In this document: in pieces, positions 42,075 through 49,446 of the stretch
How positions within the stretch are numbered: position 1 is the first letter of the stretch
Layout of the letters: every line of letters starts with the position of its first letter
Notes under the pieces: model-generated
Seen by the model: the letters and a program-made list of their open reading frames with translations, nothing else
Databases searched by the model: none
Told to the model about the DNA's origin: nothing
Assembly: GCA_036273675.1 (NCBI GenBank)
Contig: DASUHD010000035.1
Span: 62,001-126,000, forward strand
Direction of reading: 5' to 3'
Source: DAHUXT01 sp036273675
GTDB lineage: Bacteria; Chloroflexota; Ktedonobacteria; Ktedonobacterales; JADMIN01
Length of the DNA: 64,000 nucleotides
Translations under genes and position numbers: made by a program

Positions 42075-43001
42075 ATGACGGACAAAAACGAGAAGACTCC
42101 CGCACTCGCGCCGGGATCCCATGATGGCGCCGCCAGCCCGCCACCGACCTTCGACGGCGACCTGACCGACCTCGGCACGCTGAAGCGGCTGCTGGCGCGC
42201 CATGGTATCTCCCTCAACAAGGGGCTGGGCCAGCACCTGCTCACCAGTCGCAAGGCGCTCAGTGCGGTCGTCGGCGCGGCCGACCTCACGCCGGATGATC
42301 GCGTGCTGGAGGTGGGCGCTGGCCCTGGCGTGCTGACGCGCGAGCTGGCGCAGCGGGCGCGGCGGGTGGTGGCAGTGGAGCTGGACCGCGCGATCTTGCC
42401 AGTCTTGCGCGAGACGACCGCCGACCTGCCAAACGTCGAGATCATTCCGCGCAACTTGCTGGAGGTGCAGCCGGATGAGGTCTTCGGCTCGGAGCCGTAT
42501 AAGCTAGTCGCCAACCTGCCATATTACATCACCTCGCTCATTCTGCGCCACCTGCTCGAATCCGCCAACCCACCGCGCGTGCTCGTGGTGATGGTGCAGC
42601 GCGAGGTCGCCGAGCGGCTGGTGGCTGGTCCCGGTGAGATGAGTCTGCTGGCGCTCAGTGTGCAGATCTACGGTGCGCCGCGCATCGTCGCCTATGTCCC
42701 AGCGTCGGCGTTTTTTCCGCCGCCACGGGTCGATTCGGCGGTGGTGCGCGTAGACCTGCATCCCTCGCCCCTACTGGACGAGGCCACCACCGAGCAGTTC
42801 TTCGCGCTGATTCACGCGGGCTTCGCCGAGAAGCGCAAGCAGCTGCATAACACCCTGTCGCGCCATCTCGACGCCTCGCATGAGACGATCAGCCGCTGGC
42901 TGGCCGAGTGCGAGATCGACCCCATGCGGCGGGCGCAGACGCTGAGCCTGGAAGAGTGGCTGCGGCTGGCGCGCATCGCCCAGGCGGAGGCTTCGGCGTG
43001 A
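42075..43001 (+). CDS. ksgA: 16S rRNA dimethyladenosine transferase KsgA (RsmA)
   Basis: KsgA dimethylates two adjacent adenines in the terminal helix of 16S rRNA during small-subunit assembly. The 308-residue protein has KGLGQHLL at 49-56, SAM-binding LEVGAGPGVLT at 78-87, ELDRAI with the ribose-binding acid near 102, and the catalytic NLPYY at 147-151. The C-terminal helical domain (FAEKRKQLHNTL) is present. The N-terminus is about 40 residues longer than in E. coli and rich in Pro/Ala/Asp. There is no Shine-Dalgarno site, and the likely promoter is only a few bases upstream, suggesting a leaderless transcript. tRNA-Phe follows on the same strand. Confidence 0.96.
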   Translation: MTDKNEKTPALAPGSHDGAASPPPTFDGDLTDLGTLKRLLARHGISLNKGLGQHLLTSRKALSAVVGAADLTPDDRVLEVGAGPGVLTRELAQRARRVVAVELDRAILPVLRETTADLPNVEIIPRNLLEVQPDEVFGSEPYKLVANLPYYITSLILRHLLESANPPRVLVVMVQREVAERLVAGPGEMSLLALSVQIYGAPRIVAYVPASAFFPPPRVDSAVVRVDLHPSPLLDEATTEQFFALIHAGFAEKRKQLHNTLSRHLDASHETISRWLAECEIDPMRRAQTLSLEEWLRLARIAQAEASA

Positions 43002-43026
43002 GGTGACGCGCGGGAACGCATGCCGG

Positions 43027-43056
43027 TTGACAGCGGCGCGCGGCCAATGATACACT
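43027..43056 (+). promoter_or_regulatory. Sigma-70 promoter of the tRNA-Phe gene
   Basis: TTGACA (43027-43032), 18-base spacer, TACACT (43051-43056) with TGA in front, so the -10 is also TGn-extended. Transcription would start near 43063, about 20 bases before the tRNA. Confidence 0.8.
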
Positions 43057-43084
43057 TTGGAGCGCTGGTTCTATTCCAGCATAC

Positions 43085-43157
<73 letters not shown>

Positions 43158-43169
43158 CCCCATCTCTAA

Positions 43170-43406
43170 CTACTTCTTCTCCTTGGCATATTGGATCCAG
43201 CCCCATTCTTCCCGGCGCGCCACGATAGTGTTCGCTACTTCACAGATGGCCATTACCACCTCTGCCGGTTGCCACCTTTTTGCGGCCAATCGCGTATATG
43301 CGATACGAGAAATCGTAGAAATATGGGCCAATTCCCTTTGAGCGACGCCCCTGTTCGGACTAGACTTACTGCACAGGGACGTGAACGCCCTGGAAACTGG
43401 TAGCAT
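43170..43406 (-). CDS. Possible small HTH (XRE-like) protein
   Basis: A 78-residue reading frame between the tRNA and the carboxypeptidase gene, on the opposite strand. Its central part (VAQRELAHISTISRIAYTRLAA then AEVVMAICEVANTIV) matches the rhythm of an XRE helix-turn-helix (xQRELAxxxxVSRxTIxRIExG ... LxxIAxAL). The ATG at 43406 has no Shine-Dalgarno sequence, and the same frame continues antisense through the carboxypeptidase. It could be a degenerate or orphan regulator, or a chance match. I favour an HTH remnant because the match is confined to the stretch without any other gene. Confidence 0.38.
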   Translation of the reverse strand: MLPVSRAFTSLCSKSSPNRGVAQRELAHISTISRIAYTRLAAKRWQPAEVVMAICEVANTIVARREEWGWIQYAKEKK

Positions 43407-43433
43407 ACGGCGAAGCACAGGCGGAGGATCGCG

Positions 43434-44498
43434 GTGAGGGCAGAGTACAGGACAGGATTCAGGGCGACATTCAGGCCCAGGTACAGGGTAAGGGATACCG
43501 ATAAGCCCGAGGAACTGGCGCCGGTCTCCTGGCGAGGGACTGCCCTTGCGATTATCACCATCCTCGTGCTGCTCGGCGGCTTCATCACGCTGGTGGCGCA
43601 GATGTCCACCCTCGCCAAAACGGCGAAGCGTCCCGTGGCGACCAACGCGAACCTCGCGGGCGGCGCGCTCAAGCTGCTCTCGGCCAACGCGCCGAAGATC
43701 ACCGCGGTCGCAGGCTACGTCTTCGATGTCAACTCCAACACCGTGCTCTATAGCAAAGACGCCAACGCCCAGCTGCCGATGGCGAGCTGCACCAAGGTGA
43801 TGACGGCGTTGCTGGCGGTCGAGCGTGGCAATCTCGACCAGATGATAACGGCTGGGGCCGATGCGCACGCGCTGGTGGGGCCGGATAGCAGCTATATGGG
43901 ACTCGATACCGGTGAAAAGCTTACCTTGCGCGACATGCTCTATGGGCTGGTGATGCCGTCTGGCAACGACGCCGCCGTGGCCATTGCCGACGCGATTGGC
44001 GGCTCCCAGGCGAAGTTTGTGGCGATGATGAATGCGCGGGCGGCCCAGTTGGGGCTGACGCACACGCATTTTGCCAACCCGCACGGGCTGGACGCGCCGG
44101 GCCACCACACCAGCGCCCGCGATCTGGCGGTACTCTCAGCCGTCGCGATGAAAAACCCGACGCTAGTCACGATTATGTCCGCGACCAGATATGTTATCCC
44201 CAAGACGTCAACCCATAAGGCGTATAATCTGCGCACGGGCAACGATCTGCTCGCCGGAGCAGGCTCGCCCTATCCCGGCGCGATTGGCGTCAAGCCGGGC
44301 TATACCGGCCCCGCCGGATTCTGTCAGGCGTTCGCCGCCATCCGCCACGGCCACCTGATCGTTGGCGCCGTGCTTGCCGACCCATCGTGGCAGGTGCGCC
44401 GGGTCGATATGCGCCGGTTGCTCGACTGGGGCTTCGAGCAGGAAGGGTTGCCAGCGGCCCCGCCGCCTGTCTCTGGGTCAACGCCGCCGAACGACTGA
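43434..44498 (+). CDS. D-alanyl-D-alanine carboxypeptidase (peptidase S11, DacA-like)
   Basis: This penicillin-binding protein trims the terminal D-Ala from peptidoglycan pentapeptides at the outer face of the membrane. The three active-site motifs are seen: SCTK (S118, K121), SGN (176-178) and KPG (287-289, variant of KTG). A single N-terminal helix (ALAIITILVLLGGFITLVA) anchors it. The first 20 residues are unusual, with repeated R-(A/Y/F)-R patterns encoded by imperfect TTCAGG/TACAGG repeats. The start is GTG 43434, six bases after GGAGG. It is followed after 15 bases by an uncharacterised gene on the same strand. Confidence 0.92.
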   Translation: MRAEYRTGFRATFRPRYRVRDTDKPEELAPVSWRGTALAIITILVLLGGFITLVAQMSTLAKTAKRPVATNANLAGGALKLLSANAPKITAVAGYVFDVNSNTVLYSKDANAQLPMASCTKVMTALLAVERGNLDQMITAGADAHALVGPDSSYMGLDTGEKLTLRDMLYGLVMPSGNDAAVAIADAIGGSQAKFVAMMNARAAQLGLTHTHFANPHGLDAPGHHTSARDLAVLSAVAMKNPTLVTIMSATRYVIPKTSTHKAYNLRTGNDLLAGAGSPYPGAIGVKPGYTGPAGFCQAFAAIRHGHLIVGAVLADPSWQVRRVDMRRLLDWGFEQEGLPAAPPPVSGSTPPND

Positions 44499-44513
44499 GA
44501 CAAGGGCGCGTCT

Positions 44514-45290
44514 ATGTTCCCAATCGCGCACGCCTGGCTGATACAGCGCCTCGTTCCGGCTCCGACGCCTGCCCACTACCTGGGATGTGTCTGGCCGGAC
44601 ATGCTCTTTGAAAGCCCGCTCTCGCACACCGAATCGCACCGGAGCGGCGCGCGGCTGGTAGAGGCCGCCAACACCTTGCCCGCTGGTCCGGCGCGTGACG
44701 AGTTTCGCGCGTTCGTCATGGGCGCGCGCTCGCACGGCGCCGAGCCGCATGGCTTCGACTGGTACAGCGACGAGGAGTATGGCGGCCGCCCCGCATCGGA
44801 GCGCGGCTATGCCTTCCAGCAGGCGGTCCCGCTGGCCGAGGATGCTGCCCGCGCCTGTGGTGTCGCGCCCGATCAGGGATGGTGGAAGGCGCACAATCTG
44901 GTCGAGATGGCGTTCGAGCAGCCGCTCTATCTCGCTTCACCAGGCTTTGGCGCATCGCTGGCGGACGCCTGTACTGACGAGGCCCTCTGCACTCGCGTCG
45001 CGAGCGTGCTGGCGGGCGTCTTCGGCCAACCCGCCGATGCCCTGGCTGGCGCGATGCTCCGCTTCCCGTCCGTGGTGACGTTCGCTCCCGCGACGCCACG
45101 ACCACAGGCCGAGACATACGCCCATCAGACGCGGCTCAAACACGCGGGCAGCAATCCCGATGTCGCCGCGCTGGAATCGCTGATCGTCCGCGCGCAGGAC
45201 ATCATCGCGCCCACCCGCGACGAATATCTGGCGAACTGTGTAGCGGATGTCGGACGGATGGTCGGTAAGGCGCTGTCAGAGGGTATGTAG
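44514..45290 (+). CDS. Uncharacterised His-rich protein, zinc phospholipase-like
   Basis: A 258-residue protein I cannot assign firmly. The N-terminus (MFPIAHAWLIQRL, then AHYLGCVWPDMLFESPLSHTESH) has the His/Asp pattern of proteins annotated as zinc-dependent phospholipase C-like (His early, HYLLGxxxPD, then further His). SHGAEPHGFDWYSDEE and KAHNLVEMAFEQ provide further His/Glu. A metal-dependent hydrolase is plausible but unproved. It starts 15 bases after the carboxypeptidase stop, so the two are probably cotranscribed. The ribosome binding site is weak (AAGGG). Confidence 0.65.
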   Translation: MFPIAHAWLIQRLVPAPTPAHYLGCVWPDMLFESPLSHTESHRSGARLVEAANTLPAGPARDEFRAFVMGARSHGAEPHGFDWYSDEEYGGRPASERGYAFQQAVPLAEDAARACGVAPDQGWWKAHNLVEMAFEQPLYLASPGFGASLADACTDEALCTRVASVLAGVFGQPADALAGAMLRFPSVVTFAPATPRPQAETYAHQTRLKHAGSNPDVAALESLIVRAQDIIAPTRDEYLANCVADVGRMVGKALSEGM

Positions 45291-45370
45291 CCTCATCCCT
45301 GGATCTCACCTCCTAACCCCGTTCTCCTTGCGAGGTAGAGGAACCAGACATGCGTCTTTGGCTTCCATCC

Positions 45371-46015
45371 CTAGCGCCCGTAGACGATCACCTGCCAGAC
45401 TGCGCCGCGATGGAAGAAGCGCCGCTCGAATCCCGCATCTCGAATCATGCCATCCACCGCCTGTGTCGGATGCACGAAGGCGCGGAACTGGGAGCGCCGT
45501 ATCCGCTGACCAGCGTTCTCAGCGGCAAAGCTGAGACGAACCCACCAGTCGTCGCGCGGATAGACGACGCCATAGAGCCGTCGCGCTTTGGCAATGGATG
45601 CGCCCACGAGGGCAGGCATATCGTGATAGCAGCAGATGACCCGATGGAGGGTGACAATATCGGCGGATTCCAGTTCGCCCGCCAGTGCGACGAAATCGCC
45701 GTGTCGATACGTCACACGGCTATCATAGCCGCGCCGAGTCGCCTCTTCCCGCGCAACCGCGAGGTAGCCACTGGCGGCGTCCACATCGGTGGCGCTGCGT
45801 AGCCCTGAGGCGAGCAGTTCAAGCTGGATCGCGCCAATGCCACCGCCGATATCGAGCAAGGTTGCTTCGGTGACGCCTTCAGCCCGCAGCGCATCCACCA
45901 GTAACTGGGTCGTACGATCAGGCCCGTTGCGCAGATACGCGTGCAATTTCTGCGCTCCGGCTTCCGTGTCAAAGCGATCTTCAATGCCCTGGCACTGGCG
46001 TTCGCAACTGCTCAT
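45371..46015 (-). CDS. SAM-dependent methyltransferase (class I)
   Basis: A 214-residue class I methyltransferase. Motif I is LLDIGGGIGAIQLELL near residue 53-68, and motif II ends in DVDAASGYLAVAREEA. YRHGDFVAL gives the adenine-binding acid, and ADIVTLHRVICCYHDM is motif IV. The layout resembles magnesium-protoporphyrin O-methyltransferase-like proteins often found in non-photosynthetic bacteria. Substrate is unknown. AAAAGGGG lies upstream. It follows the aminotransferase by 24 bases on the same strand. Confidence 0.85.
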   Translation of the reverse strand: MSSCERQCQGIEDRFDTEAGAQKLHAYLRNGPDRTTQLLVDALRAEGVTEATLLDIGGGIGAIQLELLASGLRSATDVDAASGYLAVAREEATRRGYDSRVTYRHGDFVALAGELESADIVTLHRVICCYHDMPALVGASIAKARRLYGVVYPRDDWWVRLSFAAENAGQRIRRSQFRAFVHPTQAVDGMIRDAGFERRFFHRGAVWQVIVYGR

Positions 46016-46039
46016 TAGCGGCCCCTTTTCATGTGGCGG

Positions 46040-47233
46040 TCATGATTGTGGTGATTGCCGCAACTGCCATCCGGCGGCGAAATCGAGCAGTCCAGTGATG
46101 CCCGCGCGTAGCACATCGGGGGCGCTGGCGAGCGAGACACGCACATAGTGGGCGGTGCGGCTGCCGAACGCCATCCCCGGCGCTAGCGCGATACTCCGTT
46201 CGGCGATCAGCGCCTCGGCGAACGCCAGCGACTCGAACGGCTCGTCCGCGCCATAGCCCGCCGCCCGCGCCACTGGAATCAGCAGATAGAATGCGCCTGC
46301 CGGGGTGTATTCGAGCAGACCACGTTCGCGCAGCAGTCCCGTCGCGAGGTCGCGCCGCGCCTGGTAGGATGCCCGCATCTCGGCGACGCGCTCCTGTGGC
46401 CCTTCGAGCGCGGCGAGCGCCGCCCGCTGGACAAAGAGCGGCAGATTGTTGATCTGCGCGGTGGTGGTCAATCCCAGGGCGGGTGCAATCGCTGGCGGCG
46501 CGATCACCCAGCCAATGCGCCAACCCGTCATCGCATAGGTCTTCGAGAAGCTGCCCACCGTCAGCACTCGCCCATCGGGATCGAGGGTAGCGGGGCTGAT
46601 ATGGCGCGCGTCGAAGACCAGCTCGTCGTAGCACTCATCGGAGAGCAGCCAGAGATCGTGTCGTACGGCAATCTCCACCAGCGCGGCGATAGTCTCCGCT
46701 GGATAGACCGCGCCGCCGGGATTCGAGGGCGAGTTGACGAGCAGCACGCGCGTTCGTGGCGTGATGGCGGCTTCGAGTGCTGTGAGATCGGGCAGCCAGC
46801 CGCGCTCCGGCAGCAACGGATAGTAGGCGCGCTCAGCGCCCGCGATTGCCAGCATCGCGTCGTAGCCGGGCCAGCCGGGGTCGGGCGTCAGCACAACATC
46901 GCCGGGCGCGCAGAGGGTGAGCAGGCTGCCCATCAGGCCGCCTGTGCCACCCGCGGTCATCACCACCTGCTCGGCGGCTGGCGCGAATCCGTTGACGCGC
47001 TGGACACGCTTGGCCACGGCGGCGCGTAGCTCGGCTATGCCGTTGCCGGGGCCGTACCCTTGCCGCTCGCTGGTTATGGAGGTCAGGGCGGCGGCGGAGA
47101 TATGCGCTGGCGTGGGGAAGTCTGGCTCGCCAAACTCCAGGTGCAGGATGTCGTCACGGCCATAGACCAATGCGCCGATGCGGAACATCGGATTGGGCTG
47201 CCGTGCCGCGAGCGCCGGATTCGACCGGGGCAT
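46040..47233 (-). CDS. PLP-dependent class I/II aminotransferase
   Basis: A 397-residue fold-type I aminotransferase of the AspC-like group. Residues include HLEFGEPDFPTP, RQGYGPGNGIAELRAAVA, TAGGTGGLMGSLL, NSPSNPGGAVYP (NxPxNPxG), LLSDECYDELVF (the PLP Asp and Tyr) and GSFSKTYAMTGWRIGW with the Schiff-base Lys. The R of the substrate carboxylate site is in HYVRVSLA. The ATG at 47233 has GGGGAG eight bases upstream; the longer in-frame ORF is not supported. It is followed by a methyltransferase gene 24 bases on. The amino acid substrate cannot be told. Confidence 0.92.
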   Translation of the reverse strand: MPRSNPALAARQPNPMFRIGALVYGRDDILHLEFGEPDFPTPAHISAAALTSITSERQGYGPGNGIAELRAAVAKRVQRVNGFAPAAEQVVMTAGGTGGLMGSLLTLCAPGDVVLTPDPGWPGYDAMLAIAGAERAYYPLLPERGWLPDLTALEAAITPRTRVLLVNSPSNPGGAVYPAETIAALVEIAVRHDLWLLSDECYDELVFDARHISPATLDPDGRVLTVGSFSKTYAMTGWRIGWVIAPPAIAPALGLTTTAQINNLPLFVQRAALAALEGPQERVAEMRASYQARRDLATGLLRERGLLEYTPAGAFYLLIPVARAAGYGADEPFESLAFAEALIAERSIALAPGMAFGSRTAHYVRVSLASAPDVLRAGITGLLDFAAGWQLRQSPQS

Positions 47234-47295
47234 GGGAGACGCTCCCCCTGAATGATCGTGTCTTTTGTCGAGCCTGCTGAACGAGCCGAGCGCGC

Positions 47296-49140
47296 TCAAT
47301 TGTTGAGCATATTGAGCATCGTGAAGATACCGATGAACAGCACATTCAGGCCGAAGGCGATGAACGCGATGATGGCGACGGTCGCGCCAGTCTGCAGATT
47401 GGAGTAGGTCGTAACGCCCCAGATCGCGACCGCATGCACCACAGCTGAATAGACAAGCAACCCAAAGGCCTGAAGCCCGCGCCTGAATCCGCTCACCCGT
47501 TTGCGGCGGTAGACCGGACGACTGATCGCGTGACCGCCAAGCACGCTGGCCAGCAGCACGATGATGAGCCACGCGCCAACGAACGTGACGATGGGGAAGT
47601 TGTTGCCTTTGGTCACCGCCATCACCACACCCAGCGCGATAATCAGCGCGCCCCAGAGCGTCTCGACGAAGCCAAACGCCAGCACCACTTTGCCCGGACC
47701 ACCCAGTGCCGTCTGGCCAACCCGAATCCAGGAAGACTTCACGGCAGTTGATGATCCCACCGCTCCCGGCGCGCCAGTTGCCCGGTTGAGCGCTTTCGGT
47801 GGGTTGGCTGGCGTCGGTGCGACACGCGGCGCGAGGGCCGTGTTACCAGCGGTAGCCGCTGCCGCGCCGCCCCCAGGATAGTTGAGAATTGATGGGGTCG
47901 GCAGATTGGACACCGCTGGCTGTTTGGTCGTGCCGCGCGCGGACGATGCGGCTGGCGAGACGGCGGGATGTTTGTTGGAGCTACGCTGCTGTGCCGCGAT
48001 AAGGGTGCCTTTGGTCCGCTGATCAGCGGCCAGCGGGTGCGCCACGGGCGGTGGCGCGGGCATCGCGGGTACTTGGGCCGTGCCGCGCATGCCTGAGGCA
48101 GCGGGCGCGGCTGGCGCGACCTTCGGGCGTTTCCCCGAGCCGCGAGTGAGCGAGTCACCAGCCCCATTGAGAGGCGTACCACAGTTAGCGCAACTCACCA
48201 GGCCTGGGCGATTCTGCGTGCCGCACTTCGCGCAGACCGGACCCATATCCAACGTCGCTGGCGCCGCCTTGCCCCCCTTAAGGGCGTTCTGCAACTCGCG
48301 CTGTAGATCAGCGGCAGATTGCTGACGTTGCTGCGGCGAAAGCTCTAGCGCTTTCTTGACCACGCGTTCGGTCACCTCGCTGACCTGGGGATTGTAAAAC
48401 CGAATAGGTTTGAGATCGGCGCCCTGGCCTGTGGCTCCCGTCTGGGCGAGCAGGCGGGCGGGCGCTTCGGGAGCGTCTCGACCAGTCAGGCAGGCGTAGA
48501 GTGTCGCGCCGAGGCCGTAGACATCGGTACGCGCATCGGTCCTGCCCTTGGCCATGTATTGTTCGGGTGGCGCAAACCCTGGCGAGACGCCCTGCGCGGC
48601 TGCCTGGGTATTTTTGCTCGGCTTGTGCAGCTTCGCCAGCCCGAAGTCGATCAGCACTGGACGACCGTCCGGCGTGATCTTGATATTCGCCGGCTTGATA
48701 TCCCTATGGATGATGGGCGTCTTGAGCGAGTGCATCTCGGTCAGCGCGTCACAGACGGCAATGGCCCACTGGAGCACCTGTTTTTCCTCGAGTGGCTGCC
48801 TGCGGTTCTTTAGGCTGTCATTCAAAATCTCTTCGAGGTCCTTGCCATGCACGTACTCCATGATGAGGTACATGCGCCCTTTATCGTCGAGGAGATAGTA
48901 GCCACGCGGAATATTGGGGTGTTTGGTGTCAATAAGCAGGCGAGCTTCAAGCTGGAACTGCATGCGAACACCGGGGTCCGGATCGAGCACTTCTTTGATC
49001 GCACGCTCATAGCCGAAAGTGAGTTCAGTGGCGCGATAGACATTCGCGTAGCCACCACTGCCAATCAGTTCTTCGATGCGATAGTTGTTTCGAATGATCG
49101 TTCCGGGAGCAAGTGCGCTTTTTGCGGGAGCTTGCGGCAC
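47296..49140 (-). CDS. Ser/Thr protein kinase with zinc ribbon and multi-pass membrane domain
   Basis: A 614-residue protein. Kinase domain (residues 18-290): glycine loop LIGSGGYANVYRA, ERAIKEVL lysine, PIIHRDIKPANIKI, LIDFGLAKL, and FAPPEQY. A double-CxxC zinc ribbon (CAKCGTQNR, CANCGTPL) follows near residue 305. A long Ala/Pro/Ser-rich linker leads to four membrane helices at the C-terminus. GTG 49140 is the start (AAGGAG six bases upstream). A good sigma-70 promoter lies 140 bases upstream, so transcription is probably separate from the helicase gene on the same strand. Signal and targets are unknown. Confidence 0.9.
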   Translation of the reverse strand: MPQAPAKSALAPGTIIRNNYRIEELIGSGGYANVYRATELTFGYERAIKEVLDPDPGVRMQFQLEARLLIDTKHPNIPRGYYLLDDKGRMYLIMEYVHGKDLEEILNDSLKNRRQPLEEKQVLQWAIAVCDALTEMHSLKTPIIHRDIKPANIKITPDGRPVLIDFGLAKLHKPSKNTQAAAQGVSPGFAPPEQYMAKGRTDARTDVYGLGATLYACLTGRDAPEAPARLLAQTGATGQGADLKPIRFYNPQVSEVTERVVKKALELSPQQRQQSAADLQRELQNALKGGKAAPATLDMGPVCAKCGTQNRPGLVSCANCGTPLNGAGDSLTRGSGKRPKVAPAAPAASGMRGTAQVPAMPAPPPVAHPLAADQRTKGTLIAAQQRSSNKHPAVSPAASSARGTTKQPAVSNLPTPSILNYPGGGAAAATAGNTALAPRVAPTPANPPKALNRATGAPGAVGSSTAVKSSWIRVGQTALGGPGKVVLAFGFVETLWGALIIALGVVMAVTKGNNFPIVTFVGAWLIIVLLASVLGGHAISRPVYRRKRVSGFRRGLQAFGLLVYSAVVHAVAIWGVTTYSNLQTGATVAIIAFIAFGLNVLFIGIFTMLNMLNN

Positions 49141-49282
49141 GTCCTACTCCTTCATCCATGCAACACCATGCAGCACCGGCGGATCGCTCCACACGCCAAC
49201 ACGTCAACACATATGTGTCACCTGCGCAATGCCCGTACAGAGCGTATGGCTCCGCCATTTTCCAATGCCGTGCTGCGCCATC

Positions 49283-49311
49283 AGAATACCGCACAGACGC
49301 CTTGCCGTCAA
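49283..49311 (-). promoter_or_regulatory. Sigma-70 promoter of the second Ser/Thr kinase gene
   Basis: On the minus strand TTGACG (49306-49311), a 17-base spacer and TATTCT (49283-49288) form a good vegetative promoter. Transcription would start near 49276, with a leader of about 135 bases. The remaining gap up to 49446 holds only a short stem followed by T6 on the plus strand, where no gene needs it. Confidence 0.75.
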
Positions 49312-49446
49312 TGATTGCGCGGCCCGCCTATGACTAATGTATCTGTCGTCACGCGGTAGAAGCAGGCAATGGGCGCCGCCTGCCTCTAACCCATCTATAG
49401 CAAACATCGTACCAAACTGCCAGTGCGGGCAGACTTTTTTCCGATT

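Noticed and set aside
43407..44108. Extension of the minus-strand frame at 43170 through the carboxypeptidase gene
   Set aside because: This part is antisense to the DacA motifs (SCTK, SGN, KPG) and shows no protein-like pattern; only the 43170-43406 stretch is considered.
46040..47572. Longer version of the aminotransferase gene
   Set aside because: The extra 113 residues are antisense-like and lack family match; ATG 47233 has a good ribosome binding site.
49418..49440. Short stem followed by T6 on the plus strand
   Set aside because: The stem is only five base pairs and no plus-strand gene ends there.
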